Assembly (NCBI GenBank): GCA_029210585.1
Contig: JARGFP010000002.1
Coordinates: 124,001 to 188,000, forward strand
Source: Bacteroidales bacterium
GTDB taxonomy: Bacteria > Bacteroidota > Bacteroidia > Bacteroidales > GCA-2748055
Length of the DNA: 64,000 bases
Reading direction: 5' to 3'
The notes under the pieces were generated by a model, which was not told the DNA's origin, searched no databases, and saw nothing but the letters and a program-made list of their open reading frames with translations. Shown in pieces: positions 47,060 through 55,902 of the stretch; the stretch's first letter is position 1; every line of letters starts with the position of its first letter. The translations under genes and the position numbers were made by a program.

Positions 47060-47704
47060 TTACTTTTCCACCAGGTAGATGTTTCTGAACTCCATGGGTC
47101 CGCCTTCGGACTGGATACAGATATGTCCTTTGGTTTTGGTGGGAGCGGTGCACCTGTTTTGCAGTACCCCGTTGACCACCAGTTCAATACCTGATTCATT
47201 GACCGAAATATCATAGGTGTTCCATTCACCGGGAGGATTTTCTGAGCTCTCTTCGAATTTCTCTGCCACTTTATACCGGTTCTCTTCCGATTCCACCAGG
47301 TAGTCGGTACCATTCACAGTAAGACCCACACCTTTGCCGATCAGCACGAAATCGCCTGCATTGCCTGATTTCAGCTGAGCTTCGATGCAGTTGGGCCAGA
47401 TATCCTCCCCGGTTGCATGCAGCAACACGCCGCTGTTGGCTGGCTCTGAAAGCCAGCGCCATTCCACGTGGAGTTCGTAACTGCTGTATTGGTCGAGGGT
47501 CTTGATATACCCGTTGGGGATGCCTCCGACGAATATTTTTCCGTCCTGAACACGGAAGACCGAAGCCTGTTCAACAGTGTCGGGCAGAAAAACGGACCAG
47601 TTGTCCAGGTTCTCGCCTTTAAATAACTGGATTTTTTCATCATTTGCACAGGACGACAGTATTACCAGGCCAATGACAGTTAAGGGAAAAAAAACGCGTT
47701 TCAT
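47060..47704 (-). CDS. DUF1080 (3-keto-disaccharide hydrolase-like) lipoprotein
   Basis: From the ATG at 47704 the product is a 214-residue lipoprotein (FPLTVIGLVILSSC). The longer frame to 47770 only adds a non-homologous leader. The DUF1080 jelly-roll fold is shown by LFKGENLDNWSVF, ELHVEWRWLSEPANSGVLLH and EWNTYDISV. Members act on or bind glycosides, some as 3-keto-glycoside hydrolases. Monocistronic, convergent to the peptidase gene. A second DUF1080 protein is at 51225. Confidence 0.88.
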   Translation of the reverse strand: MKRVFFPLTVIGLVILSSCANDEKIQLFKGENLDNWSVFLPDTVEQASVFRVQDGKIFVGGIPNGYIKTLDQYSSYELHVEWRWLSEPANSGVLLHATGEDIWPNCIEAQLKSGNAGDFVLIGKGVGLTVNGTDYLVESEENRYKVAEKFEESSENPPGEWNTYDISVNESGIELVVNGVLQNRCTAPTKTKGHICIQSEGGPMEFRNIYLVEK

Positions 47705-47830
47705 AATTTTTGTATGTTTGGTTTGGGTTTTGATTGGAAATTCAGGCAAAAGAGCGGGAAATTCTGGCACATACTGTATTTTTTTGTAACAGGTCCTTTT
47801 CAGAATATTTTCCGGCTTTAATCGACATTC

Positions 47831-48160
47831 CTATGGTTTAGGAAGGTACCTGTTTTTGTCCGCGAAGACATCCATCAGGTAGGTTTTTGTTTTGAATACT
47901 GCGGAGTGGGGTACCCCGGCGGGGACAAAGTAGTGGTCGCCCTTCCGGCAGGTGGTTGTTTCCCCCCCGATGGTAAGGTCCATTTCTCCCTCGAAAACCA
48001 CGCCCCACTGGTCACCGTGTTTGTGTTCTGCCACTGCACCGATTGGCTCGATCTCGAAAAACACAATCTGCTGGTCTGCTCCCTGCAAAAGCCGTCCTTT
48101 CACTCCTTCAAACGGAATGTCTGCTTCGGGGAGGTGTTGAATCATTTCCGGGTAGGTCAT
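47831..48160 (-). CDS. Cupin-domain protein
   Basis: A 109-residue single-cupin protein. AEHKHGDQWGVVFEGEMDLTIGG holds the usual HxH..E metal ligands and GDHYFVPAGVPHSAVF the second motif. No signal peptide. Function unknown; its ligand pattern suits a metal-bound small-molecule binder or enzyme. Confidence 0.87.
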   Translation of the reverse strand: MTYPEMIQHLPEADIPFEGVKGRLLQGADQQIVFFEIEPIGAVAEHKHGDQWGVVFEGEMDLTIGGETTTCRKGDHYFVPAGVPHSAVFKTKTYLMDVFADKNRYLPKP

Positions 48161-48234
48161 GTCTGGTTATTTTGGTTGTTATTATAGGTTACAGGTTACC
48201 TTGTATTTACAATCTTCAGGAGCAGGGTGATCGC

Positions 48235-49200
48235 TTATCGTTCCTCCTGGTTCCGCAGCTGGTTGATTTCGTGCAGGCGCTGCTGCAGAATTTCGCTGTA
48301 TTCCCTGGATGCTTTATTGCGGTATTTTCCCCATGCCACCTGGGCCGTTTCGTAGGCGAGGTCGGGCTGACCGGTTATCTCGTATACCACGGACAGGTTA
48401 TGAGCGGCACGTCCTTTGGTCTTTCGGTGCCCGGTTTCAATGGCAACCTGCAGGGCAGCAATGGCAGCGTCCCAGTTATTGACCTCCATCATCCTGGCGC
48501 CTTCGGCCATATTGGGATCTCTTTTTGAACGCTTGTAATATTTGCGTTCGGCGCGTATCCAGAAAGGGGTGATCCGTTTCCCGTAGATGCTGCCGGCGAT
48601 ATAGCCAGCCTTTTTCAGGGCATCATCCGTATTGAGGGTATTCAGCACAATGGCACCCGGATCGTTTCCAGGCACCTGCCCACCTTTGCCGATGCCATGG
48701 TAATACTGGAATTCATCGAGGATCATTTTTTTTGCGGGATCATACAACCTGAATCCTACCTTTACTTCCGCTATATTGTCCACATATTGGCGGCTGAAAA
48801 TTTCCAGCGAAAGTACTGCATCGGTTCCGTGTTGTTTGCAGATATTGACCACCTCGAACCATTCCATCGGTTTCGGGAAATCGAGCGCTGTGCCTGGTCT
48901 TTTTTCGACGATTCCGGTAATGACAGGTTTGACTTTATTGTACGAAAGGACCTGGTCGTGTGCACCTTCAATACAGTATTTTGACAGCCTGTCGCCCTGG
49001 CCTGAAATGGCAGACAACAATCCTTTCTCCAGCACGTTCACGACTTCATTTTCTGAATGACTGCGATCGATAATTGCCATTGAACCGATATGGGCAGGTA
49101 TATCCACGGCAGCAGGAACCAATATGTCGAAATATATATCTGCGGAGATGAGTAGTACCATGACTGCCAGGAGCAGGGTGGAACGGTAGATTTGTTTCAT
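48235..49200 (-). CDS. Exported DUF6340-like protein with TPR-like C-terminus
   Basis: A 321-residue protein with an N-terminal hydrophobic signal (STLLLAVMVLLISADIYF). The family, common in Bacteroidota, has LVPAAVDIPAHIGSMAIIDR at the start, a GTDAVLSLEIFS strand and a C-terminal helical repeat region (ARMMEVNNWDAAIAALQVAI, AAHNLSVVYEITGQPDLAYE), which fits one or two TPRs. Role unknown, likely envelope-located. The 189 bp upstream to the next gene hold no supported feature. Confidence 0.8.
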   Translation of the reverse strand: MKQIYRSTLLLAVMVLLISADIYFDILVPAAVDIPAHIGSMAIIDRSHSENEVVNVLEKGLLSAISGQGDRLSKYCIEGAHDQVLSYNKVKPVITGIVEKRPGTALDFPKPMEWFEVVNICKQHGTDAVLSLEIFSRQYVDNIAEVKVGFRLYDPAKKMILDEFQYYHGIGKGGQVPGNDPGAIVLNTLNTDDALKKAGYIAGSIYGKRITPFWIRAERKYYKRSKRDPNMAEGARMMEVNNWDAAIAALQVAIETGHRKTKGRAAHNLSVVYEITGQPDLAYETAQVAWGKYRNKASREYSEILQQRLHEINQLRNQEER

Positions 49201-49413
49201 GGCATCGTTTTTATTCGTTTAGTGATGCAATTTATATTAATTTTCGCTGGTGTAAGGGATAAGGTAAAAAAAAACATGAACAGTGGTGTCCACACTGCAG
49301 TATGATTGTTCAACAGTTTCGGGATGAAATGATCAATAAGCAGGTCATACGACTGGTCGCTGATGGATGTGGCAACAGGACAAGAGTAATTGAATCAACA
49401 AACATTTTACAAG

Positions 49414-50361
49414 ATGAAAGCAGTATATATCGACACATACGGTGGTCCTGAAGAGATTAAATTCGGTGAGATGGATGATCCAACACCTGCAAAGGGGGAA
49501 GTGCTGATCCGCGTTGCAGCCGCATCCGTTAATCCGGTTGACTGGAAGATACGCGAAGGCAGGCTGAAGCTTTTTTCAGGCAGGAATTTTCCGATGATCC
49601 TGGGAACCGAGGTGGCAGGAACGGTGGAAGAAGTGGGAGAGGGCGTCACTTCCCTCGCTCCCGGCAACCGGGTCTTTGCAGGACTGAGCCACAAGGGAGG
49701 GGGGTATGCAGAAAGGGTATGTGCTGACCAAAGTAAAGTAATACAGATCCCTGTAGAGCTGCCTTTAGGGGAGGCATCCACCCTGGCTGTGGCTGGTCTG
49801 ACACCCATGCAGGCTTTTACGCTGCACTACCATGTACAACCCGGCGACGAGGTACTGGTGAACGGCGGCTCCGGGGGTGTGGGTACGTATGCCATACAGA
49901 TTGCAAAGATCCTGGGCGCGCGAGTGACCGCGGTATGCAGTGCCCGGAATGCAGCGCTTGTGAAGCAGCTGGGCGCCGATGAAGTGATTGATTACAACAC
50001 AGAGGATTTCAGGGATCGCAGGAATGCGTTTGATGTGATACTGGATGCAGCAGCCAATGCATTTTTCCCCGGGGCGAAAGCCTGTCTAAAAAAGGGGGGC
50101 ATGCTGATCAAACTGAACCTTTCGTTGTCTGCTTTCATCAGGGGAAAGTGGTCCGTTCTCTTCTCGACAAAAAAATACAGGATGATCCTGGTGAAAAACC
50201 GGTCTGAAGACCTGCAATGGATGATCGACCATGTCATTTCCGGGAAGATACAGGTGGTTATTGACCGGACCTATTCCCTGGAGGAGGCCCGAAAGGCCCA
50301 TGAATACAGCCAGAGCGGCAGGGCAAGAGGGAAACTGGTATTGAAAACAGGGGCAGTCTGA
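49414..50361 (+). CDS. Zinc-free quinone-oxidoreductase-like alcohol dehydrogenase
   Basis: A 315-residue MDR-superfamily enzyme from ATG 49414 (MKAVYIDTYGGPEEIKF); an earlier in-frame TTG at 49390 adds an unlikely leader. GroES-like domain at about 1-120 (NPVDWKIREGRLKLF), Rossmann domain with VNGGSGGVGTYAIQIAKILGA binding NADPH. The zinc ligands of alcohol dehydrogenases are absent, as in quinone oxidoreductases. Likely reduces quinones or enones. Monocistronic. Confidence 0.9.
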   Translation: MKAVYIDTYGGPEEIKFGEMDDPTPAKGEVLIRVAAASVNPVDWKIREGRLKLFSGRNFPMILGTEVAGTVEEVGEGVTSLAPGNRVFAGLSHKGGGYAERVCADQSKVIQIPVELPLGEASTLAVAGLTPMQAFTLHYHVQPGDEVLVNGGSGGVGTYAIQIAKILGARVTAVCSARNAALVKQLGADEVIDYNTEDFRDRRNAFDVILDAAANAFFPGAKACLKKGGMLIKLNLSLSAFIRGKWSVLFSTKKYRMILVKNRSEDLQWMIDHVISGKIQVVIDRTYSLEEARKAHEYSQSGRARGKLVLKTGAV

Positions 50362-50491
50362 ATCACACCACAACACCAGGATATTCAAAGAACAGTATCT
50401 TCAGCGGCTTGCACAGCATTCCGAATACTATTGCGTGGGCTGCAGGCCATTCCGGTTGACCTTCATCATTTTTCCCCTTCTGTTTTACGTG

Positions 50492-51112
50492 CTATCTGGT
50501 GCCAAACAGCCGGTCACCCGCATCTCCCAGTCCGGGTACAATATATCCCTTTTCATTCAGTTTGTCGTCCAGGGCCGAAAGGTAGATGTCCACATCAGGA
50601 TGTGCCTCCTCGATCCTTTTTACTCCTTCGGGAGCTCCTACAATACAGACCAGCCTGATCAGGGTGGCGCCCTGTTCCTTGAGATAGGTAATTGTCGCTG
50701 ATGCGCTTCCGCCTGTGGCCAGCATGGGGTCAAGGACCATTACCACGGCGTCGGTAATACAGAGAGGGAGCTTGGCATAATACTCTTGCGGTTCAAGGCT
50801 TTCATGGTCGCGGTACATGCCTACATGCCCCACTTTTGCAGTTGGAATGAGGTTGGTGATCCCATCCACCATCCCCAGTCCTGCGCGCAGGATGGGCACC
50901 AGTACAATGTTTTTTGCCATTTCGTGCGTGGTGCATTCTGCGATGGGAGTTTCAATTTCCACCTCCCTGAGCGGCAGATCGCGGCTGATTTCGTAGGCCA
51001 TCAGCCCCGCAATTTCATCCAGGGCTTCCCTGAAATCCTTCGTTCCGGTATCTTTTTTCCTGATCTGAGTAAGTTTATGAGTGATCAGCGGGTGTTGGAC
51101 TAAGTGTAGCAT
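50492..51112 (-). CDS. upp: Uracil phosphoribosyltransferase
   Basis: A 206-residue cytosolic salvage enzyme that makes UMP from uracil and [34 protein letters not shown] (PRPP-binding motif) and [21 protein letters not shown] are conserved. The window also has a candidate nucleic-acid uptake locus at 9.8-21.8 kb, whose products would feed salvage through this enzyme; that link is only inference. Confidence 0.95.
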   Translation of the reverse strand: MLHLVQHPLITHKLTQIRKKDTGTKDFREALDEIAGLMAYEISRDLPLREVEIETPIAECTTHEMAKNIVLVPILRAGLGMVDGITNLIPTAKVGHVGMYRDHESLEPQEYYAKLPLCITDAVVMVLDPMLATGGSASATITYLKEQGATLIRLVCIVGAPEGVKRIEEAHPDVDIYLSALDDKLNEKGYIVPGLGDAGDRLFGTR

Positions 51113-51224
51113 GTTCTGACGGATTATTCCTTAAAGATATAAAAAGATAAATTATTGCACCGGGAACAGAATTGGATTATCTTGATGTCGTCAAATTATT
51201 CAAATGCAAAAAACAACAGGTACC

Positions 51225-51971
51225 ATGAAGCAAATGATTGCAATCGCTCTTATCCTGGCTTTCGGAGCCGGTTTACGCGCACAGGAATGCCCTAATCCCG
51301 ACGGGATTCCCGATGGTTTCGAGATTCTTTTCAACGGGAAGGATTTTACCAACTGGAAAGTTCCGGAAGGTGACAATGGTCATTGGAAGATTATTGATGG
51401 TGTGATCGATTACGATGCAATGAGTGAAGCATCGGTAAAAGACCTCTGGACCGACCGGGAGTTCAGGGATTTTATATTGTATGTCGACTGGCGAATCAAG
51501 GAAACGCCCTATGTGAACCCGAATGTACCGATCATCCTTCCGGACGGAACCCACAAGCGCAATGCTGAAGGTGAGGAGATCAGGATGAAAGTGCCCGATT
51601 CAGATTCAGGGATTTACCTGCGTGGCAGCAGCAAGTCGCAGGTGAATATCTGGTGCTGGCCCATTGGGTCCGGGGAGGTGTATGGCTACAGGATGGACGG
51701 GAACATGCCAGCAAGAGTAAGGAGCGGAGTAACCCCATCCACGTTGGCCGACAATCATATCGGGGAATGGAACACCTTCAGGATCATGCTACAGGGTGAC
51801 CGTCTCACCGTGGACCTGAACGGTCAGCGCGTTATTGATGAAGCGCAGTTGCCAGGGATCCCTGCAGCCGGACCCATCGGACTGCAACATCACGGAAATA
51901 TGCTCAATGGAGCATGGGTGAGTCCGCCGGCACTGGTTCAATTCAGGGACATTTATGTCAAGGAATTGTAA
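51225..51971 (+). CDS. Secreted DUF1080 protein
   Basis: From ATG 51225 (KQMIAIALILAFGAGLRAQ signal peptide; a start at 51204 would add seven residues) the product is 248 residues. DUF1080 jelly roll: ILFNGKDFTNWKVP, DSDSGIYLRGSSKSQVNIW and EWNTFRIMLQGDRLTVDLNG. It may bind or hydrolyse glycosides at the cell envelope. Its stop is two bases from the end of the convergent histidine-kinase gene. Confidence 0.9.
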   Translation: MKQMIAIALILAFGAGLRAQECPNPDGIPDGFEILFNGKDFTNWKVPEGDNGHWKIIDGVIDYDAMSEASVKDLWTDREFRDFILYVDWRIKETPYVNPNVPIILPDGTHKRNAEGEEIRMKVPDSDSGIYLRGSSKSQVNIWCWPIGSGEVYGYRMDGNMPARVRSGVTPSTLADNHIGEWNTFRIMLQGDRLTVDLNGQRVIDEAQLPGIPAAGPIGLQHHGNMLNGAWVSPPALVQFRDIYVKEL

Positions 51972-51972
51972 A

Positions 51973-53982
51973 TCAGTCCTCAATACGGATGGTAACAATC
52001 GTCCCGGGATCCTTTTTTCGGTCGTACAGGTCTTCAATCGTGTAGTTGATCACACGGTGGTAATTTTTTCTGAACAGTACCAGGTATTCATCCAGGATCT
52101 GCAGTCCTTTGCCTTTGTCACGACTGATGGTCCGGGCTTTCTTTCTTCCGATCCCGTTATCAGAAATGGTAACCACTACTGCCTTGTGGCTCCTGGATGC
52201 TGTCACCTCAATATGTCCTGCCGTTGTTTTATGAAAGATTGCGTGCTTGATGGCATTTTCCACAAAAAGATGGATCAACATTTTGGGAACCTTCGTTCCC
52301 AGGTCAACGTTGCTGTCGATATTGAATGCATAAGTGAGTTTGCCGTTGAACCTTACTGATTCCAGTTCCAGGTATTGCCTTGTAAATTCAATTTCCTCTC
52401 CCAGGGATTTGTATACCTGGAATGCATTGATCATGGAACTTCGGATCAGTTCGGACAACTTGGTGAGGTTCTCATAGGCTTCATGCTTCCTGTCACTCAG
52501 AATGGAATCACCCACAGTATTGATGGCATTGAAGGTGAAATGGGGATTCAGCTGGTTCATCACTGACTGCAACTGGAGGTTGATCATCCTGTTTTCCTTG
52601 TCTTTTTTCCGGTTGCTGCGGAATACAAAGACTTTCTGCAGCAGGAAAAGCAAAAGGCAGATGATGCCATATAATAAAATGTAGTATATGAAACGCCACT
52701 GATAGAATGGATTATCACGGTAGCTGATCATCATCCTGTAGTTTTTCATCTGCACCAGGAATTTTGTCTCATTTTCAGGCTTGCTGGCAATGCTGATGCG
52801 AAGAAAGGAGGAAGGCCCGGCAGGAATCCTGCAGGTGGTCAGCGTTTTCAGATTGTCCTGTAGGATGTGTAATTTACCTTCCCTTGTATCCAACAGGATC
52901 AGTTCCATCTCAGGGTCGTTGTCCAGGTCGGCGGGTATGATTCCCCCAGGAGTAACAGCAATTTTGCCATGCTTCTTTACTACAAGATCATTTTCTATGC
53001 TTCCGATGACAGTTGCACCATCTTCCTGCGTTGTGAACAAAATCCTGCCATTTACATACCGGTAGTTTGTATTTGTATTCATGTTTTTGAGCAACAGGGA
53101 ATCTTTTCTGTTCCCTTGCGCATCGAACAGAATGGCTTTGCTGTCATTTTCCTGTCCGCGCACCATCATGGCAATCGTAAGTATGTGCAACGTATCATTT
53201 ATTTCCACCGGGAATGAACTGGACACACTTGAAGGACCTGCAATCAGGACAGGCTGGTACAGGTATTTCATATTTTTTGTAAGTACAAGGGAATAACTCG
53301 CCGTATCGCTGAAGGGCACGGGAATTTTGTAATTGTCAGTTGACCAGGAAGACAGGAAAATTTCGTCGATCCCGTCGTCATTGACATCTGCCAAGATGAG
53401 CCCGTTATTCTGCTTGGTATTCATCCCGGTGAACGGACTTCTGAGGATCCAGTCATTTTCTATGTCCCATGCATAAACCGCCCTTGGCTGCAGTGTGAAT
53501 CCGGCATTGATGGTGAACAGGTATTCGGGTATACTGTCACCGGTGATATCAGAAAAACCGAGTCCTTCGATAGCAGCATCCAGGTGCTCCTGGTACCTTC
53601 CCAGTTTTGTGACAAATTTTTTCCTGTAGTCGTTTGACCTGGGCTTCAGCACTGCCTGGTTCACAAACACGGAATCATCCGCCGTGATGGTGATGGCATA
53701 GATCTCCTGTGTGCCATCTTCATCGATGTCGTGGAAATCAAATACCGGATTCTTGAAGTAATATTTTCCATAGAGGTTCCAGGATTCAAAGATGGTCCCG
53801 TTCTGGTTGTAGCCAATGATGGTTGCATTGGTAGGCAGGTTGTAGACAAGCAACTGTTCAGAAACCCCGTCATTATTGATGTCCTCGTAAGAATAAATAT
53901 CAATCTTTTCATCATTCTGAATAGTATATTCCACAATCTCAGCTACAAATGGGTTGTGATCAACCCTGGTCAGCAGGAGCAA
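51973..53982 (-). CDS. LytS/YehU-type histidine kinase with FG-GAP-like extracellular sensor
   Basis: A 669-residue membrane sensor from a TTG at 53982. The periplasmic part (about 1-435) has five FG-GAP/VCBS-like calcium-loop repeats: DINNDGVSE, DIDEDGTQE, DITGDSIPE, DVNDDGIDE and DLDNDPEME, probably a beta-propeller. A helix (FIYYILLYGIICLLLFLLQ) follows, then the His_kinase domain with NQLNPHFTFNAINTV (phospho-acceptor His), VENAIKHAIF and ISDNGIGR (ATP site). The TTG start lies inside a hydrophobic segment; the frame is open to 54114 and encodes a longer leader with a full membrane helix. The normal start may have been lost. The usual partner is a LytTR regulator; a membrane LytTR protein lies at 58951. 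Confidence 0.82.
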   Translation of the reverse strand: MLLLTRVDHNPFVAEIVEYTIQNDEKIDIYSYEDINNDGVSEQLLVYNLPTNATIIGYNQNGTIFESWNLYGKYYFKNPVFDFHDIDEDGTQEIYAITITADDSVFVNQAVLKPRSNDYRKKFVTKLGRYQEHLDAAIEGLGFSDITGDSIPEYLFTINAGFTLQPRAVYAWDIENDWILRSPFTGMNTKQNNGLILADVNDDGIDEIFLSSWSTDNYKIPVPFSDTASYSLVLTKNMKYLYQPVLIAGPSSVSSSFPVEINDTLHILTIAMMVRGQENDSKAILFDAQGNRKDSLLLKNMNTNTNYRYVNGRILFTTQEDGATVIGSIENDLVVKKHGKIAVTPGGIIPADLDNDPEMELILLDTREGKLHILQDNLKTLTTCRIPAGPSSFLRISIASKPENETKFLVQMKNYRMMISYRDNPFYQWRFIYYILLYGIICLLLFLLQKVFVFRSNRKKDKENRMINLQLQSVMNQLNPHFTFNAINTVGDSILSDRKHEAYENLTKLSELIRSSMINAFQVYKSLGEEIEFTRQYLELESVRFNGKLTYAFNIDSNVDLGTKVPKMLIHLFVENAIKHAIFHKTTAGHIEVTASRSHKAVVVTISDNGIGRKKARTISRDKGKGLQILDEYLVLFRKNYHRVINYTIEDLYDRKKDPGTIVTIRIED

Positions 53983-54077
53983 CAGCAGGAGCAGGGGAAG
54001 TGCCAGAAGCGCCGGCCCCGTGACGGCATTGATCAGGATATCAGGTGTGCGCCAGGATGCTATTTTGGTTATCAGCT

Positions 54078-54296
54078 TCAGCTCCTGGATGCATATTTTG
54101 CTGATGCATATTTTTCACCGGTGAATTCCTCGATGGATTTGATCTCGTGTTTCGGGATAATGAACTCGCCAACAGTTTCTGTTTGCAGGAGGATCTCACG
54201 TGCGTCCTGTTTCAAAATTACGCCCACATAATCGGTTCCGTCATTTTTGGTCACGATCGATGCAGTAACCCCTGATCCGCTGGTACCATCTTCATA
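54078..54296 (-). pseudogene. Fragment of a Bacteroidota membrane/envelope protein domain
   Basis: The minus frame is open from 54296 and stops at TGA 54078-54080. It encodes SIVTKNDGTDYVGVIL, AREILLQTETVGEFIIPKHE and IKSIEEFTGEKYA, which match the short beta-domain at the N-terminus of many Bacteroidota envelope proteins (normally preceded by a signal peptide and followed by a longer domain). Both flanks are missing. A GTG at 54254 could start a 58-residue peptide. It was not strong enough to appear as an annotated gene elsewhere but I consider it a real remnant. Confidence 0.55.
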
Positions 54297-55026
54297 TTAC
54301 AGCGGGAATTTTTCCAAGCAGGAAGCAGAACGAAAATATGCCATTGAGTCGGGGACCTACTGGCTCGAAGAAGTTGAGATTGTTACAGGAGAACGGGCCT
54401 CGGTCGTTGATATTGAGCAGGAGGCAGAGAGAACCTATGGAGTCCCGCAAAAGAGGCTTAAGATCACAGAGGATGATCTTTCGTATCTGAATATTTACGA
54501 CTACCTGGAAGGAAAGTTGCCCGGGGTGCAGGTACAGGGAAATTCCATATCGATCCGGGGCGGTCTGTCTCCTACGATCCTGCTGGATGATGTGGTGAAC
54601 AACCTGGTGGATATAGGAACGATCCCATTGGGCGACATTGATCATATCGATATATTTTATTCAGGCGGACAGACTGCAGCATTTGGATCGCAAGGTGCTG
54701 ACGGCATCATTGCCATCTATTCAAAAACGGGGAGTATCAATACGGAATTCAACAGGTATGTGAGGGGAAGGGTTGCGCGGACCATCGACGGATTCCAGGT
54801 GCCCCGGAGGTTTTATTCGCCGAAGTATTACCTCGACGAGGAATTCGATAAAGTGCCGGATTACCGGCCTGCCCTTTTCTGGGAGCCGTACGTAATGTTC
54901 CTGGATGGCAAGGCAAAAGTTGATTTTTTTACATCTGACTTCAGGAGCAGGTACATTGTCATTGCGGAAGGTATCTCCGCGAAGGGGCGGATCATCACTG
55001 CCACGGAGGATTTTGAAGTAAAATGA
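54247..55026 (+). pseudogene. TonB-plug-domain protein, 5'-truncated
   Basis: The frame (open from 54232, TTG 54247) gives 259 residues. The core is a TonB-plug-like domain (YDYLEGKLPGVQVQGNSISI, PTILLDDVVNNLVDIG, SQGADGIIAIYSKTG), followed by a C-terminal tail typical of large Bacteroidota envelope proteins of about 800-900 residues (MG2/plug type). The signal peptide and the large N-terminal part are missing, so it cannot reach the envelope in its present form. It lies head to head with another fragment. Alternatively a distant start by recoding is possible but I see none. Confidence 0.7.
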
Positions 55027-55722
55027 TCAACCGGTCTCACTGATGCGGTGCAGTTTCTCCACATCGGCCACCTCCATGCTTTTCCCGTTCATCCTGATCA
55101 ATCCGTCTTCGTTAAATTTTTTTAACATGCGGACAACGGTTTCGGAACTCATGCCCGAAAGTTCAGCAATGTCTTTGCGTGAGAGGGGAAGGTCGAATTT
55201 GTCCTGTTTGAAAATCCTTTCCGACAGGCAGAGGATGATATCAGCAAGTCTTCCATAAGCCTGCTTGAAAGTAAGGCAGTAGAAACGCCCGTAAATCTGT
55301 ACGCTATTGGCACTGAGTATGTTGATGATCTCGGTAGCAAACCTGCTGTTGCTGTTCAATACACTACGAAACGCAGTTACATCTACCTGGCGTATAACTG
55401 AATTGATGTATACTTTGGCTGAATATGGGAAGGTGGCAAATTCATCCGACAGCGCTGAGAGTCCGATGAAAGAGCCATCGGGTGTGATTCGCAGTAGCAG
55501 TGAATTACCTCCGTTTTCGATAAATACCTTTGCCAGCCCTTGTTCCACGTACATGATCTGCGATACAAAGCCGCCTTGCTTGCAGATCATCTCACCTTTT
55601 TTGTAGCTGATCTGCACAGAGTTGTCATCGATAAGCTTTCTCTCCTCAGGACTCAGCAAATCGAAGCATCTGCAGTCGTAGGAACTGATCGTGCACCCGG
55701 AAAATTGCTGGTTACTGTTCAT
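55027..55722 (-). CDS. Crp/Fnr-family transcription regulator with N-terminal cysteines
   Basis: A 231-residue cytosolic regulator: cyclic-nucleotide-binding-type domain (about 20-145, KGEMICKQGG, DGSFIGLSALS) and C-terminal HTH (about 175-225, LSRKDIAELSGMSSETVVRM). Cys10, Cys17 and Cys19 at the N-terminus plus Cys48 resemble an Fnr-type cluster site in spacing type, though not in exact spacing. This suggests oxygen or NO sensing; it is inference. A 7-4-7 palindrome in its own promoter suggests autoregulation. It diverges from the decaheme cytochrome gene, so it may control it. Confidence 0.9.
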   Translation of the reverse strand: MNSNQQFSGCTISSYDCRCFDLLSPEERKLIDDNSVQISYKKGEMICKQGGFVSQIMYVEQGLAKVFIENGGNSLLLRITPDGSFIGLSALSDEFATFPYSAKVYINSVIRQVDVTAFRSVLNSNSRFATEIINILSANSVQIYGRFYCLTFKQAYGRLADIILCLSERIFKQDKFDLPLSRKDIAELSGMSSETVVRMLKKFNEDGLIRMNGKSMEVADVEKLHRISETG

Positions 55723-55741
55723 TTACTGGACTATTAATGCA

Positions 55742-55774
55742 CAAATATACAAAAGAATCAGTTAAAAAACTGAT
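55742..55774 (-). promoter_or_regulatory. Promoter and palindromic operator of the Crp/Fnr gene
   Basis: On the minus strand TATATTTG (55742-55749) fits the -7 box, 20 bases before the ATG. Just upstream, ATCAGTT-AAAA-AACTGAT (55757-55774) is a perfect inverted repeat with 7-base arms, overlapping the -33 zone, like a Crp/Fnr-family binding site. It may also serve the divergent cytochrome gene. Confidence 0.5.
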
Positions 55775-55902
55775 CCTGGTCAATTACTGCCTTGAGATAT
55801 ATCATTGCATAATCATATTTGAAACAGCCCTTATTTATAGGAAGATTCGGAGAAAACAGCAAAATTAGCACTGTGAATTTACTGTTATTCAGAAAACAAT
55901 AA

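Noticed and set aside
49302-49430. Small plus-strand peptide frame before the oxidoreductase gene
   Set aside because: It overlaps the start of the next gene in another frame and has no recognisable signal or ribosome site.
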